Assembly: GCF_014194975.1 (NCBI RefSeq)
Contig: NZ_JACIAY010000003.1
Span: 310,001-374,000 of the forward strand
DNA length: 64,000 bases
Origin: Sphingomonas sp. BK580
GTDB lineage: Bacteria; Pseudomonadota; Alphaproteobacteria; Sphingomonadales; Sphingomonadaceae
Direction of reading: 5' to 3'
Shown: piece by piece, positions 45,097 to 55,526 of the stretch
Layout: the number at the start of each line of letters is the position of its first letter
Numbering within the stretch: the first letter of the stretch is position 1
Made by a program: the position numbers and the translations under genes
The notes under the pieces: generated by a model
What the model was told of the DNA's origin: nothing
The model's database searches: none
Seen by the model: only the letters and a program-made list of their open reading frames with translations

Positions 45097-46269
45097 TCAC
45101 GAGACGAGTGCGCGCACCATCGCGGCGTCGCCGGCGGCGGGCGCGAGCTCGAGATAGCGCCGCAGCTCGGCACGCCCCGACTCGGTCTCGCCACCGCGCA
45201 ACAGCGCCATGCCGAGCCCGCGGTGGCTCTCGGCGTGGCGCTGGTCGAGCGCGAGCGCCTGGCGATAGAAGTCGGCCGCGGCGACCAAGTCGCGCGGATT
45301 GCCGCGCTGGCGATAGAGTTCGGCGCGGGCGAACAGCAGATCCTCGCTCCAGCCGTCCTGTGCCAGCCGGCCGAGCAGATAGTCGGTGCCGCCGAAGTCG
45401 TTGAGCTTGATCTGATCGGCCAGGAACGCCGCGCGCCACGGCCGCAGCGCCGCGGCATAGGCCGCCGCCTCGGTGACGCCGCCGGCGGGCAGCGTCGCCG
45501 CGGCGGCGCGCAGCGCGGTCATGCGCTGCAGGTCCGTCGGATGCGTCGAGAGAAGGTGAACTCCGTCGTAGCGGCGCGAGCGCTGCTTGCGCCCCGCCGC
45601 CCTGGCATCGGCCTCGTCCATCTGGCGGGCCCACACCTCGGCGACGCGGCGCGGATCATAGCCCGCGGCGGCGACGAAGCGGAGGCCCAGCGAGTCGGCC
45701 TCGCTCTCCTGCGCGCGGCTGAACGAATAGGTGCTGGCCGCCGTGATCAGCCTGACCAGCGGCGCCGCCCCGCCCGCGAACAGCGCCGTCCAGGCGACGA
45801 GATCGCTGGCGCCGAGCTTGCGGTGCTGGAGTGCCAACATATGGCGCTGCTCGAAATGCGCGAACTCATGCCCCAGCACCGCGCCGAGCTCGGCCTCGTC
45901 GCGCACGCGCAGCAACAGCCCGCTCCACACCGAGATCGCGCCGTTGGGATGGGTCGTGGCGTTCATCGCCGGGATGCGGAGCACGTACAGCCGGACGGCG
46001 TGGCAGCGTTCTCCACCGACGGTGCGGCACAGCACGTGCCGGACATAGGCGTTGAGCGCGGCATCGTCGATCAGCAGGTGCGAGTCGCGCAGCTGGCGTT
46101 CGTCCTCGTCGGCCTGCATCCAGATGCCGCGCTCGGCCGCGGTGCTGGGCTGATACGCGCTCACGAACGGCGGCAGCGTCAGGTCGGCCGCTCGCGCCGC
46201 GACGGCCTCGACCGGCAGACAGAGTGCGGCGATTGCGAGCGCCACGCGGACGATCGGGCGCGACATCAA
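45097..46269 (-). CDS. Periplasmic M48-family metalloprotease with C-terminal TPR-like region (BepA-like)
   Basis: 390 residues. An N-terminal signal peptide (about 1-27), then a zinc protease core with HEFAH (134-138) and the third ligand region SRAQESEADSLGLRFV downstream. The C-terminal third has helical repeats like TPRs (ALDQRHAESHRGLGMALLRG). This is the layout of the outer-membrane quality-control protease BepA. Start MM at 46269 or M at 46266. It overlaps the gene before it, so both belong to one operon. Confidence 0.85.
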   Translation of the reverse strand: MMSRPIVRVALAIAALCLPVEAVAARAADLTLPPFVSAYQPSTAAERGIWMQADEDERQLRDSHLLIDDAALNAYVRHVLCRTVGGERCHAVRLYVLRIPAMNATTHPNGAISVWSGLLLRVRDEAELGAVLGHEFAHFEQRHMLALQHRKLGASDLVAWTALFAGGAAPLVRLITAASTYSFSRAQESEADSLGLRFVAAAGYDPRRVAEVWARQMDEADARAAGRKQRSRRYDGVHLLSTHPTDLQRMTALRAAAATLPAGGVTEAAAYAAALRPWRAAFLADQIKLNDFGGTDYLLGRLAQDGWSEDLLFARAELYRQRGNPRDLVAAADFYRQALALDQRHAESHRGLGMALLRGGETESGRAELRRYLELAPAAGDAAMVRALVS

Positions 46270-47033
46270 CGCGCCTTGGGCGCGGCGACGGAGGTAACCG
46301 GCACCTCGGCGCGGCCGGGAAAACCGTCGAGCAGCTCGGCGACCCGCTTAGCGGCGCCCTCGGGCGTGCGCACGTCCCCGCCCATCTGCCGGTCGGCGTT
46401 GAGCCACACCAGATCCCCGGTGCGCAGGTCGACGAGCCCGGCATAGCCCGTGTGCTCCCCCGACCTGACCCCCACCCCGACCGTCACCGCGGCGAGCACC
46501 TGGAAGATCTTGCGCCCGGTCGAGCCATAAGCGTCTTCGGTGTCGACGAAGAGCGCATAGCCGCACCCCTGCCCGCGCGCGATCCGCGCCACGTCCGGGC
46601 CGAGCGTCCAGTCGAACTGGCCCGCGCGCCTCTTAGTGGGCAGCCGATTGCGCTTGAAGAACTGATCGTCGATCACCGACCGCGCGACGACCGCGAACAG
46701 CGCCTGATAATCGGCGATCAGCCGCGTGTCGGCGCCGATCGCCTCGGGCGCGCGCACCACCTCGTTGCCGAGCGTGCGCTGCGCCGCCGCCAGCGCGGCC
46801 TCGATCTGCTCGCGCGCCTGCGCGGTCCAGTCAGCGTTGGCCTGGAAGAGACCGGCGGTCGACTGCGCCCCGACGATGATACGCGGGCGCAGCAGCAGGA
46901 TAGGCGCGGCGCCGCGCGGCAGGGTGAAGCCAGGCCGCACCGCCGATCGTTCCTGCGCCCCCGCTGGTCCCGCGGCGGCAATGGAGCCGAGTGCGACCCA
47001 GCAGGCCACCACGACGGCGCGACAGACCGACAT
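46266..47033 (-). CDS. Exported protein of unknown function
   Basis: 255 residues from ATG 47033 with GAGGGGAA upstream. Signal peptide (about 1-26, ending AGPAGAQ). The mature part has an alternating beta-alpha pattern (GYALFVDTEDAYGSTG, GYAGLVDLRTGDLVWLN), similar in style to lipoprotein-like GNA1162/PenA-type proteins, but no family is claimed. Overlaps the M48 protease gene by four bases. Confidence 0.7.
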   Translation of the reverse strand: MSVCRAVVVACWVALGSIAAAGPAGAQERSAVRPGFTLPRGAAPILLLRPRIIVGAQSTAGLFQANADWTAQAREQIEAALAAAQRTLGNEVVRAPEAIGADTRLIADYQALFAVVARSVIDDQFFKRNRLPTKRRAGQFDWTLGPDVARIARGQGCGYALFVDTEDAYGSTGRKIFQVLAAVTVGVGVRSGEHTGYAGLVDLRTGDLVWLNADRQMGGDVRTPEGAAKRVAELLDGFPGRAEVPVTSVAAPKAR

Positions 47034-47112
47034 TCGTTCCCCCTCGTCGACGACCCCGCCGGCGAGGAAAGAGATGACGGCCCACCCGCCGAGCGGCAAG
47101 CGGGCGACTGGC

Positions 47113-48576
47113 TCAGTTCAGCGCCTTCTTCAGCAAGTCGTTGACGACCTGTGGATTTGCTTTTCCGCCCATCGCCTTCATCGTCTGCCCGACGAAGAAG
47201 CCGAACAAGGCCACCTTGCCGCCGCGATATTGTTCGAGCTGCCCCGGGTTCCTGGCCAGCACCTCGGCGATCACCGCCTCGATCGCGCCAGTATCGCTGG
47301 TCTGCTTGAGCCCGCGCTCCTCGACGATCTTGCCCGGCGCGTCGCCGCTCTCGAGCATCGCCTCGAACACCTGCTTGGCGAGGCTGCCCGAGAGCGTGCC
47401 ATCCGCGACCAGCGCGAGCAGCTCGGCCGCCTGGCCCGGCCGTACCGGGCTGTCGCCGATCGACCTGCCCAGCCGGTTGAGCGCGCCGAACAGCTCGCTG
47501 GTCACCCAGTTCGCCGCCGCGACCGGCGCCGCGCCCTGCTCCAGCAGCGCGTCGAACCAGCGCGCGCTCTCCACCTCGGCGGTGAGCACCTCGGCATTGT
47601 ACGGCGTGATGCCGAGCGACTCGTAGCGCTGGCGCTTGGCGTCGGGCAGCTCGGGCAGGCTCGCGCGACACGCCTCGAGGAAAGCGTCGTCGAGTTCGAG
47701 CGGCAGCAGGTCGGGATCGGGAAAATAGCGGTAATCGTGCGCGTCCTCCTTGGAGCGCATCGACCGCGTGGTGCCGCTGTCGGGATTGAACAGCCGAGTT
47801 TCCTGCACGACCGTGCCGCCGCCCTCGATCAGCTCGACCTGGCGCCTGGCCTCATGTTCGATCGCCGCCATCACGAAGCGAACCGAGTTGACGTTCTTCG
47901 TCTCGGTGCGGGTCCCGAACTCGGCGCCGGGGCGCCGCACGCTGACGTTGACGTCGGCGCGCATCGAGCCCTCCTCCATATTGCCGTCGCACGAGCCGAC
48001 GTAGCGCAGGATCGCCCGCAGCTTACGCAGGTAAGCCCCTGCTTCTGAGGGAGAACGCATGTCGGGGCGACTGACGATCTCCATCAGCGCCACGCCCGAT
48101 CGATTGAGGTCGACATAGGAGCGCGTCGGGTGCTGATCGTGCATCAGCTTGCCCGCGTCCTGCTCGACGTGGATGCGCTCGACCCCGATCGTCTTGACCG
48201 TCTCGCCGTCCTCGATCTCGACCGAGCCTTCGCCGACAAGCGGATGATAAAGCTGGGAAATTTGATAACCCTGCGGGAGATCGGCGTAGAAATAATTCTT
48301 GCGGTCGAAGCGCGACCAGCGGTTGATCTGCGCGTCGATCGCCATGCCGGTTCGCACCGCCTGCCGGATGCACTCGCGGTTGGGCACGGGCAGCATGCCC
48401 GGCATCGCCGCGTCGACCAGCGAGACCTGGGTGTTCGGCTCCGCGCCGAAAGCCGTGGCCGCGCCGGAGAAGAGCTTGGCCTGGCTGGTCACCTGGGCGT
48501 GGACCTCGAGGCCGATCACGACCTCCCAGTCGCCGGTGTCGCCCTTGATACGATAGGGGGTGGATGCGTCAGCCAT
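47113..48576 (-). CDS. gatB: Asp-tRNA(Asn)/Glu-tRNA(Gln) amidotransferase subunit B
   Basis: 487 residues, normal length. Signature [14 protein letters not shown] (about 10-23), [15 protein letters not shown] (about 50-64), the metal-binding region [19 protein letters not shown] and the YqeY-like tail ending [13 protein letters not shown]. It brings the tRNA to the complex with GatA and GatC. The operon order is gatC-gatA-vapB-vapC-gatB, interrupted by a toxin-antitoxin pair. Confidence 0.97.
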   Translation of the reverse strand: MADASTPYRIKGDTGDWEVVIGLEVHAQVTSQAKLFSGAATAFGAEPNTQVSLVDAAMPGMLPVPNRECIRQAVRTGMAIDAQINRWSRFDRKNYFYADLPQGYQISQLYHPLVGEGSVEIEDGETVKTIGVERIHVEQDAGKLMHDQHPTRSYVDLNRSGVALMEIVSRPDMRSPSEAGAYLRKLRAILRYVGSCDGNMEEGSMRADVNVSVRRPGAEFGTRTETKNVNSVRFVMAAIEHEARRQVELIEGGGTVVQETRLFNPDSGTTRSMRSKEDAHDYRYFPDPDLLPLELDDAFLEACRASLPELPDAKRQRYESLGITPYNAEVLTAEVESARWFDALLEQGAAPVAAANWVTSELFGALNRLGRSIGDSPVRPGQAAELLALVADGTLSGSLAKQVFEAMLESGDAPGKIVEERGLKQTSDTGAIEAVIAEVLARNPGQLEQYRGGKVALFGFFVGQTMKAMGGKANPQVVNDLLKKALN

Positions 48577-48985
48577 GATCGGTCTCGGGTGTGATGAGGG
48601 TAAGGTCGGGGAAGTCGGCGGCGAAGCGTTGGCGATCGCGGGTGATCAGCGCGGCGCCGAGCGTCTCGGCCTGTCCCCCGATCAGGAAGTCGGCGAGGAC
48701 AGCCGAGCGGGAGCCGCCTGCCTGACGATAGACGCGATGAGCCTGCCCAGCGCGGAACGCGGCCAGCGCGTCGACCGGCTGCACCGCGACGCCCAGAAGG
48801 TCGAGATAATCACGCTGCGAGGCAAGATCGGCGAACCGTCCCGCGCACTCCGCGAGGACGACCACACTGATCGCCACCGTTCCCATCGCAGCCGCCGTGG
48901 CGAGCCGCGCCGTGCTCCAGTCCCCGAACGTCGACGCGTGGGCGAGCAGGTCGAGCAGGACGTTGCTGTCGAGCAAAATGATCAT
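48569..48985 (-). CDS. VapC-type PIN-domain toxin
   Basis: 138 residues. PIN-fold acidic residues: D6 (LLDSN), E46 (LAECAG), D99 (VLADFLIG) and D117 (ITRDRQRF). It overlaps the antitoxin start region by four bases and gatB by eight bases. VapC toxins are ribonucleases, often specific for tRNA or rRNA. A position inside the gat operon, whose product also acts on tRNA, is notable. Confidence 0.88.
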   Translation of the reverse strand: MIILLDSNVLLDLLAHASTFGDWSTARLATAAAMGTVAISVVVLAECAGRFADLASQRDYLDLLGVAVQPVDALAAFRAGQAHRVYRQAGGSRSAVLADFLIGGQAETLGAALITRDRQRFAADFPDLTLITPETDHG

Positions 48986-49278
48986 GCCTCCCCGCTCGGC
49001 AGCGGGACGGGCTCGCGCAGCTCCGCCATATAGGCATCGGGGTCAAGCCCCTCGGCGAGGTGACGATGGTCCTGCTGAACACGACGGATGCGCGCTAGGG
49101 CCGCAGCCACCCACCCCGGATCGGGTACGGCGCCGACGGGCCCGCGGCGGATCACCGCCTCGCCCTCGCCACGGAGCTCGATCTCGACTGGCTCACCCGG
49201 CCGTAGCCCGAGCGCATCGCGCCCGTCCTTGGGGATCGTCACTTGTCCCTTGACGGTGAGATTCGTCAGCTTGCCCAT
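48982..49278 (-). CDS. AbrB/SpoVT-type antitoxin (VapB)
   Basis: 98 residues from ATG 49278. N-terminal swapped-hairpin motif TNLTVKGQVTIPKDGRDALG (about 5-24) is typical of AbrB antitoxins. The C-terminal arm (about 60-98) would bind the toxin. It lies 32 bases after gatA, and translation of vapC overlaps its end. Confidence 0.88.
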   Translation of the reverse strand: MGKLTNLTVKGQVTIPKDGRDALGLRPGEPVEIELRGEGEAVIRRGPVGAVPDPGWVAAALARIRRVQQDHRHLAEGLDPDAYMAELREPVPLPSGEA

Positions 49279-49310
49279 GGGAAGAGTATTCTCGCTAGCG
49301 GTAATACCGT

Positions 49311-50795
49311 CTACCACCAGCGCCCGGGTCGCGCGACGAAGCCGGCGCGCTCCTCGATCGCCAGCGCGGCGTCGAGCACGCCCTGCTCGTCGAGCGGCTT
49401 GCCGATGATCTGCAGCCCCAGCGGCAGCCCGCCCGCGTCGACCCCACCCGGCACGCTCATGGCGGGCAGGCCGGCGAGCGACGAGGGCACGGTGAAGACG
49501 TCGTTCAAGTACATCGCCAGCGGGTCGGCCGCCTTCTCGCCCAGCGCGAACGCCGCGGAGGGCGCGGTCGGCGTCAGCAGCACGTCGCACTGCTCCCAGG
49601 CGCGCTCGAAGTCGCGCGCGATCAGCGTGCGCACCTTCTGCGCCTGGGTGTAGTAAGCGTCGTAAAAGCCCGCCGACAGCACGTAGGTGCCGATCAGGAT
49701 GCGCCGCTTGACCTCGTCGCCGAAGCCCTCCGCGCGAGTCCGCGCGTACATATCCTGCAGGTTGGCACCGTCGGGCAGGTCGCGCAGGCCGTAGCGGACG
49801 CCGTCGTAGCGCGCGAGGTTGGACGAGGCTTCGGCCGGCGCGATGATGTAATAGGCCGGCAGCGCGTAGCGCGTGTGCGGCAGCGACACCTCGACGATCT
49901 CGGCGCCGGCGTCGCGCAGCCAGTCGACGCCGCGCTGCCACAAAGCGTCGATCTCGGCCGGCATGTCGTCGACGCGATATTCCTTCGGAATGCCGACGCG
50001 CTTGCCCTTGAGCGAGGCGTTGAGCCCCGCCTCCCAGCGCGGCACCTCGAGGTCGAGCGAGGTCGCGTCCTTCGGGTCGAAGCCCGCCATCGCCTCGAGC
50101 ATGATCGCGCAGTCGCGCACGTCGCGCGCCATCGGCCCGGCCTGGTCGAGCGACGAGGCGAAGGCGATCACGCCCCAGCGCGAGCAGCGGCCGTAGGTCG
50201 GCTTGATGCCCGATATGCCGGTGAACGCCGCCGGCTGGCGGATCGAGCCGCCCGTGTCAGTGCCGGTCGCGCCCGGCGCGATCCGCGCCGCCACCGCGGC
50301 CGAGCTGCCGCCCGACGAGCCGCCGGGCGCGAGCGGCGCGTTGCCGCCGTCGGCGCGGCGCCACGGGCTCACCACGTTGCCGAAGTGGCTCGTCTCGTTG
50401 GACGAGCCCATCGCGAACTGGTCCATGTTGAGCTTGCCGAGCATGCCCGCGCCCGCGTCCCACAGCTTCTGCGAGACGGTCGACTCATACTCCGGGGTGA
50501 AGCCCTCGAGAATGTGGCTCGCGGCGGTGCTCGGCACGCCCTTGGTGCAGAACAGGTCCTTCATCCCGATCGGCACGCCGGCGAGCGGCTTGGGCGCCGC
50601 GCCCGCGGCGCGCGCCGCGTCGGCGGCGTCGGCGGCAGCGAGCGCGTGCTCGGGGGTCTCGACCAGGAAGGCGTTGAGCGGCTTGGCGGCGGCGACCGCG
50701 GCGGTGAAGGCCTCGGCCACCTCGCGCGCGCTGAACGTGCCGGCGCGCACGCCGTCGCGGATGTCGCGGATGCCGAGATCGGTCAGCGTCGTCAT
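49311..50795 (-). CDS. gatA: Amidotransferase subunit A (glutaminase)
   Basis: 494 residues. Amidase signature: catalytic Lys in [12 protein letters not shown] (about 75-86), [13 protein letters not shown] (about 150-163) with the cis-Ser, and [12 protein letters not shown] (about 172-183) with the nucleophile Ser. It supplies ammonia from glutamine. The stop is 32 bases before vapB; it follows gatC with an interval of zero bases. Confidence 0.97.
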   Translation of the reverse strand: MTTLTDLGIRDIRDGVRAGTFSAREVAEAFTAAVAAAKPLNAFLVETPEHALAAADAADAARAAGAAPKPLAGVPIGMKDLFCTKGVPSTAASHILEGFTPEYESTVSQKLWDAGAGMLGKLNMDQFAMGSSNETSHFGNVVSPWRRADGGNAPLAPGGSSGGSSAAVAARIAPGATGTDTGGSIRQPAAFTGISGIKPTYGRCSRWGVIAFASSLDQAGPMARDVRDCAIMLEAMAGFDPKDATSLDLEVPRWEAGLNASLKGKRVGIPKEYRVDDMPAEIDALWQRGVDWLRDAGAEIVEVSLPHTRYALPAYYIIAPAEASSNLARYDGVRYGLRDLPDGANLQDMYARTRAEGFGDEVKRRILIGTYVLSAGFYDAYYTQAQKVRTLIARDFERAWEQCDVLLTPTAPSAAFALGEKAADPLAMYLNDVFTVPSSLAGLPAMSVPGGVDAGGLPLGLQIIGKPLDEQGVLDAALAIEERAGFVARPGRWW

Positions 50796-51083
50796 TTACT
50801 CGATCACCTTGGGAACCGTGAAGAAGCCGTGCTCCGCCTGCGGCGCGTTGGCGAGCACCGACTCGCGGATGCCGCCGTCGGTCACGACGTCGTCGCGCAG
50901 TCGCAGCCGGTTGGCGATCACCGCGGTCATCGGCTCGACGCCGGCGGTATCGACCTCGCCGAGCTGCTCGATCCAGTCGAGGATGTTACCCAGTTCGGGG
51001 GAGAGCCGCTCGGCCTCCTCCTCGGTGATGGCGATGCGGGCGAGCCCAGCGATGCGCCGCACGGTTGCGATATCAACGGACAT
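50796..51083 (-). CDS. gatC: Amidotransferase subunit C
   Basis: 95 residues from ATG 51083: [20 protein letters not shown], then [20 protein letters not shown] and FFTVPKVIE. Typical length. It wraps around GatA in the complex. First gene of the gat operon and divergent from the DUF3089 gene. Confidence 0.93.
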   Translation of the reverse strand: MSVDIATVRRIAGLARIAITEEEAERLSPELGNILDWIEQLGEVDTAGVEPMTAVIANRLRLRDDVVTDGGIRESVLANAPQAEHGFFTVPKVIE

Positions 51084-51222
51084 AGCCGGCGCGCTACCGC
51101 GAGCCCCGCCGCAACGCAACCGCGCCGGCACGCGCGCGGTTGCGCGGATCGCAACTCTGAGGCACCTCCTTTGCGATTGCGGCGCCGGCGACTTTGCTGC
51201 ACCGCAGCATGGTGACATACGC

Positions 51223-52323
51223 TTGGTCCGTAAATTCCTCTACGTCATCGCCGGTCTGATCGTGCTCGCGCTCGCCGGTCTGCTCGCCTACCGCCTCTGG
51301 GGCGTTCCGCTCATGCGCGCCGCGCTCGTGCCAGGCGAGAGCTTCCGCGCGCAGCCGGGGCTGAGCGCCGCCGACTATCGCGCCGATCGCCTGTGGCTGG
51401 CGCGCCCGTCGCTGGCGAACGACCCGTCGCGCTGGACGCCGCCGGGCTATCGGCCCCGCCAGACCCACGGCGGCGCGGCGGTGTTCTTCATCCACCCGAC
51501 CTCCTATCTCAGCCGCGCGCACTGGAATGCGCCGCTCGACGATCGCGAGGCGAACGATCGCGCCGCCCTGTTCCTTCGCGGCCAGGCGAGCGCGTTCAAC
51601 GAGGCAGGCGAGATCTGGGCGCCGCGCTACCGCCAGGCGACCTTCGGCGCTTTCCTCACCGACAAGGCCGCGGCGGACCAGGCGCTGGCGCTCGCCTATC
51701 GCGACCTGCTCGCCGCCTTCGACGTCTTCCTCACGGAGATCGCGCCCGACCGGCCGATCATCCTCGCCGGGCACAGCCAGGGCGCGCTGCACCTGACCCA
51801 CCTGCTCAAGGACCGTGTCGCGGGCAAGCCGCTGGCGAACAGGATCGTCGCCGCTTACGCGATCGGCTGGCCGATCTCGACCACCACGGACCTGCCCGCG
51901 CTCGGCCTTCCCGCCTGCGCCGCGCCCGAGCAGCGCGGCTGCGTGCTGGCGTGGCAGAGCTTCGCCGAGCCCGCCGACCCGTCGCTGATCCTCGACACGT
52001 TCGATCGCACCGCCGGCTTCGACGGCCGCCCGCGCCGCGGCACGCCGCTGCTGTGCACCAACCCGCTCACGGGGGCGAACGGCGGCAGCGCGCCGGCGAG
52101 CGCCAACCTGGGCACGCTCTACCCCAACGCCGATCTGTCGAGCGCGACCATCCGCGCGGGCACGATCGGGGCGCGCTGCGCCGGGCGCGGGCTGCTGCTG
52201 ATCGGCAACCCGCCCGACCTCGGACCGTACGCGCTGCCCGGCAACAACTACCACGTCTACGATTACAGCCTCTTCTGGGCCAACCTCCGCGCCGACGCCG
52301 CGCGGCGGCTGGCGGCGAAGTGA
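51223..52323 (+). CDS. DUF3089 alpha/beta-hydrolase with N-terminal membrane anchor
   Basis: 366 residues from TTG 51223, chosen because it starts directly ahead of the membrane segment ([18 protein letters not shown], about 2-19). Catalytic nucleophile elbow GHSQG with Ser185. Contains [16 protein letters not shown], a motif of DUF3089. The substrate is unknown, possibly an ester or peptide in the envelope. Reads away from gatC. No strong ribosome binding site, so the start is not certain. Confidence 0.8.
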   Translation: MVRKFLYVIAGLIVLALAGLLAYRLWGVPLMRAALVPGESFRAQPGLSAADYRADRLWLARPSLANDPSRWTPPGYRPRQTHGGAAVFFIHPTSYLSRAHWNAPLDDREANDRAALFLRGQASAFNEAGEIWAPRYRQATFGAFLTDKAAADQALALAYRDLLAAFDVFLTEIAPDRPIILAGHSQGALHLTHLLKDRVAGKPLANRIVAAYAIGWPISTTTDLPALGLPACAAPEQRGCVLAWQSFAEPADPSLILDTFDRTAGFDGRPRRGTPLLCTNPLTGANGGSAPASANLGTLYPNADLSSATIRAGTIGARCAGRGLLLIGNPPDLGPYALPGNNYHVYDYSLFWANLRADAARRLAAK

Positions 52324-52350
52324 GCGTGGAGCAGCGATCTGCCCTCCCCG

Positions 52351-52445
52351 GTCATCCCGGCCTCGCGCCGGGATCCATGTTCCCGCGGGAGCATCGGCCG
52401 CTTCGCACGCGCCACGATGGACCCCGGCTCCAGACCGGGATGAGC
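52351..52445. repeat. REP-like inverted repeat
   Basis: GTCATCCCGG...GGGATCCATG on the left is mirrored by ATGGACCCCGG...CCGGGATGAGC on the right. A second, related copy lies at 55315-55409. Intergenic repeats of this type are common in sphingomonads and may be mobile or structural. Confidence 0.6.
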
Positions 52446-52465
52446 GGCAGAGCGGGCCACCACCG

Positions 52466-52996
52466 ATGACCGCCCCCGCGCCCCGGGTCGCGATCGCCAC
52501 CACCGCCGCCGCCTTCCGCGCCTCGCTCCCGCACGGCGGCCGGCTGCTCGGGCTCGACGTCGGCACCAAGACGATCGGCACCGCGCTGTGCGACGCCGGC
52601 TGGAGCTTCGCCAGCCCCGCGCAACTGATCCGCCGCACCAAGTTCACCGCCGACAAGGCCGCGCTACTGGCGCTCTCCACTCAGCAGCAGGTCGTCGGCT
52701 GGGTGATCGGCCTGCCGCTCAGCCTCGACGGCAGCGAGAGCCCGCGCACCCAGTCGACCCGGGCCTTCGCGCGCAACTGCGCCGACATCGGCCTGCCCCT
52801 GCTGCTGTGGGACGAGCGCTGGTCCACCGTGAGCGCCGAGCGCGCGCTGATCGCGCAGGACATGAGCCGCGCCAAGCGGGCCGAGCGGATCGACAATCAC
52901 GCCGCCGCCACGATCCTCCAGGCCGCCATCGACGCGCTCGTGCTGGCTCCGGTCGAGCAGGGCGAACCGCTTGCGCCGCCGGGGAGCGCGGACTAG
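52466..52996 (+). CDS. ruvX: RuvX/YqgF pre-16S rRNA nuclease
   Basis: 176 residues. RNase H-fold motifs [13 protein letters not shown] (about 29-41), [24 protein letters not shown] (about 113-126) and [12 protein letters not shown] (about 142-153). It removes part of the 5' end of pre-16S rRNA in other bacteria. The C-terminus is slightly extended. Twelve bases before pyrB. Confidence 0.93.
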   Translation: MTAPAPRVAIATTAAAFRASLPHGGRLLGLDVGTKTIGTALCDAGWSFASPAQLIRRTKFTADKAALLALSTQQQVVGWVIGLPLSLDGSESPRTQSTRAFARNCADIGLPLLLWDERWSTVSAERALIAQDMSRAKRAERIDNHAAATILQAAIDALVLAPVEQGEPLAPPGSAD

Positions 52997-53008
52997 GCAC
53001 CGCGCTCG

Positions 53009-53998
53009 ATGACCCAGTCGGACCACCGCCCCGGAACCCTGATACCCGGCGGCGCGGTATTCCCGCATCGCCATCTCACCGGCATCGAGGGGCTCGAACC
53101 GCACGAGATCACCTTCCTGCTCGACGAGGCCGAGACTTGGGTGGAGGCCAATCGCACCCGCGCCGCGCCGGATCGCCGCCTGGCCGGCTTCACCCAGATC
53201 AACGCCTTCTTCGAGAACTCGACCCGCACGCTGCTGAGCTTCGAGATCGCGGGCAAGCGGCTCGGCGCCGACGTCGTCAACATGCACGCCGCGCAGTCGA
53301 GCGTGAAAAAGGGCGAGACGCTGATCGATACCGCGCAGACGCTCAACGCGATGCGCGCCGACGTGATCGTGATCCGCCACATGTCGTCGGGCGCGGTGCG
53401 GCTGATCGCGGACAAAGTCGACTGCCCCGTGCTCAACGCCGGCGACGGCCGCCACGAGCATCCCACCCAGGCACTGCTCGACGCGCTGACGATCCGGCGC
53501 CGGCTCGGCGGCATCGCGCACAAGCGCGTGGTGATCTGCGGCGACCTGCTCCACAGCCGCGTCGCCCGCTCGAACATCCTCGCGCTCACCGCGCTCGCCG
53601 CCGAGGTGCGCGTGTGCGCGCCCTCGACGCTGATGCCGCCCGCGATCGAGCGCTTCGGCGTCACCGCCTTCACCGACTTCGACCGTGCGATGGAGGGCGC
53701 CGACGTCGTGATGATGCTGCGGCTGCAGACCGAGCGGATGGAAGGCGGCTATGTGCCGTCGAGCCGCGAGTATCACCTGCGCTACGGTCTCACGCTCGAG
53801 CGCCTCGCGAGGCACGCGCCCGGCGCGCTGATCATGCATCCCGGGCCGATGAACCGCGGCGTTGAGATCGATTCGGCGGTGGCCGATCATGTCGAGCAGT
53901 CGGCGATCACCGAGCAGGTGCAGATGGGCGTGGCGGTGCGAATGGCCTGTCTCGACGTGCTGACGCGGCGCGCCCGCGGCGTGGAGGGCTGGGCATGA
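53009..53998 (+). CDS. pyrB: Aspartate carbamoyltransferase catalytic chain
   Basis: 329 residues. [20 protein letters not shown] (in parts, about 69-88) binds carbamoyl phosphate; [16 protein letters not shown] (about 146-161) and [14 protein letters not shown] (about 276-289) are the other active-site loops. First committed step of UMP synthesis. Its stop overlaps the start of the dihydroorotase-like gene (ATGA), as for the pair that forms a joint complex in other proteobacteria. Confidence 0.97.
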   Translation: MTQSDHRPGTLIPGGAVFPHRHLTGIEGLEPHEITFLLDEAETWVEANRTRAAPDRRLAGFTQINAFFENSTRTLLSFEIAGKRLGADVVNMHAAQSSVKKGETLIDTAQTLNAMRADVIVIRHMSSGAVRLIADKVDCPVLNAGDGRHEHPTQALLDALTIRRRLGGIAHKRVVICGDLLHSRVARSNILALTALAAEVRVCAPSTLMPPAIERFGVTAFTDFDRAMEGADVVMMLRLQTERMEGGYVPSSREYHLRYGLTLERLARHAPGALIMHPGPMNRGVEIDSAVADHVEQSAITEQVQMGVAVRMACLDVLTRRARGVEGWA

Positions 53999-55215
53999 AC
54001 CGCGCGATCCTGTTCACCAACGCCCGGCTGGTCTGCCCCGACCGCGGCGAGCGCGACGGCGAGCTGCTGATCGTCGACGGCGCGATCGCGGACGGTCCAG
54101 CCCCGGCGGACGCGCTGACCATCGACTGCCGCGGCAGATTGCTCGCGCCCGGGCTGATCGACATCGGCGTGGCGCGGATCGACCGCGCCGCGGCGCGCGC
54201 GGGAGGGATCGTCCGGGTCGCGCCGATGCCCGACCAGGTGCCGGTGCTCGACGAGCCCGGCGCGGTGCAGCGGCTCGCGCTGATCGGTCGCCCGGACCTG
54301 TGGATCCACCCGATCGCCGCCGCGACGCGCGGGCTCGCGGGCGCCGACCTGGCGGAGATGGCGATCTGCCTTTCCGCGGGCGCGCGCGCGGTCGGCACCG
54401 GCCGCGGCTGGATCGCCGACTCAGGGGTCATGCACCGCGTGCTGCGCTACGCGCGCGACCTCGACGCCGTCGTGATCACGCACGCCGAGGACGGCGGGCT
54501 GACGCGCGGTGCGGTGGCGAGCGAGGGCGAGACCGCGTCGCGGCTAGGCCTGCCCGCCGCTCCCGCGGTGGCGGAGGCGCTGGCGATCGCGCGCGACCTG
54601 ATGCTGGCGGAGGAGACAGGCGCGCGGCTTCACCTCCGCGCCGTCACCACGGCGGCGGGCTTCGCGCTGGTGCGTGCGGCCAAGGCGCGCGGCGTGCGCG
54701 TGACCTGCGGTATCACCCCGGCGTACCTGCTGCTCTCCGACAATGCGATGAGCGACTTCCGCACCTTTGCGCACCTGTCGCCGCCGCTGCGCGGCGAGGA
54801 GGACCGCCACGCCGCGCTCGCCGCGCTGGCGGACGGCACGATCGACCTGCTCTGCTCCGGTCATGACCCGCGCGGGCCGGAGGAGAAGCGCCTCCCCTTC
54901 GCCGACGCCAGTCCGGGTGCAGGGGATGCGTCCGCGCTGCTCGCGCTCGGCCTCGGGCTGGCGCGCGACGGGCGCGTGTCGCTGCCGCGGCTGTTCGCCC
55001 TGCTCGCGCGCGCGCCGGCGGCGCTGCTCGGTCTGCAGACGGGCGCGCTGCTGCCCGGTCTGCCCGGCGACGTCATCCTCGTCGATCCCGAGGCGCCGTG
55101 GCGGATCGACACCGACACGCTGCCCGGCAAGGCTGGCAACACGCCGTTCGACGGACTGCCGGTGCAAGGCAAGCTGCTGCGCATGTGGAAGGGCGGGCGC
55201 GAGCTGGTGGAGTGA
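53995..55215 (+). CDS. Inactive dihydroorotase-like subunit (PyrC'-type)
   Basis: 406 residues with the fold order of dihydroorotase but with metal ligands missing. The expected PG.ID.H.H reads [13 protein letters not shown] (no histidines), the two later histidine positions read LHLRAVTT with only one, and the last motif is [11 protein letters not shown] rather than DHAPH. It can hardly be an active dihydroorotase. In pseudomonads a similar protein is needed to assemble aspartate carbamoyltransferase. The overlap with pyrB supports the same role here. Confidence 0.9.
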   Translation: MNRAILFTNARLVCPDRGERDGELLIVDGAIADGPAPADALTIDCRGRLLAPGLIDIGVARIDRAAARAGGIVRVAPMPDQVPVLDEPGAVQRLALIGRPDLWIHPIAAATRGLAGADLAEMAICLSAGARAVGTGRGWIADSGVMHRVLRYARDLDAVVITHAEDGGLTRGAVASEGETASRLGLPAAPAVAEALAIARDLMLAEETGARLHLRAVTTAAGFALVRAAKARGVRVTCGITPAYLLLSDNAMSDFRTFAHLSPPLRGEEDRHAALAALADGTIDLLCSGHDPRGPEEKRLPFADASPGAGDASALLALGLGLARDGRVSLPRLFALLARAPAALLGLQTGALLPGLPGDVILVDPEAPWRIDTDTLPGKAGNTPFDGLPVQGKLLRMWKGGRELVE

Positions 55216-55526
55216 GCGGCCGGTTTGTCGCCACCGCCTGGGCCGCGCGACTTGCTGCTGACCTCGCGCTGCATCAGCGGGTTTCGAGCACTCCGATGAG
55301 ACTCGCCGCATGACGTCATGCTGGCCTTCGACCGGGATCCATCTTCCAGCGTGAGCCCCGCTCTGCGCGTCGACGGCGCCGTGTATCCCAGCCCCAGCGC
55401 CGGGATGACGGGAGTAGCTCGCGAGCGGAGCGCGGGCAGACGCGCATCCACCATTGAATCAGCCGCTTAATCCGTCACGCTGGCGCAACGAGGGAACCGA
55501 CGCGACCCTCACGCGGTTCGTCTCGC
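55216..55526. other. Intergenic region with a REP-like element
   Basis: About 310 bases. The only clear structure is the REP-like repeat at 55315-55409 (GTCATG...GATCCAT mirrored by ...CGGGATGAC). No gene is supported. Confidence 0.5.
55315..55409. repeat. REP-like inverted repeat, second copy
   Basis: Related to 52351-52445: GTCATGCTGG, GACCGGGATCCAT and GCGCCGGGATGACGG mark the two ends. The middle differs, so it is not a recent copy. Confidence 0.5.
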
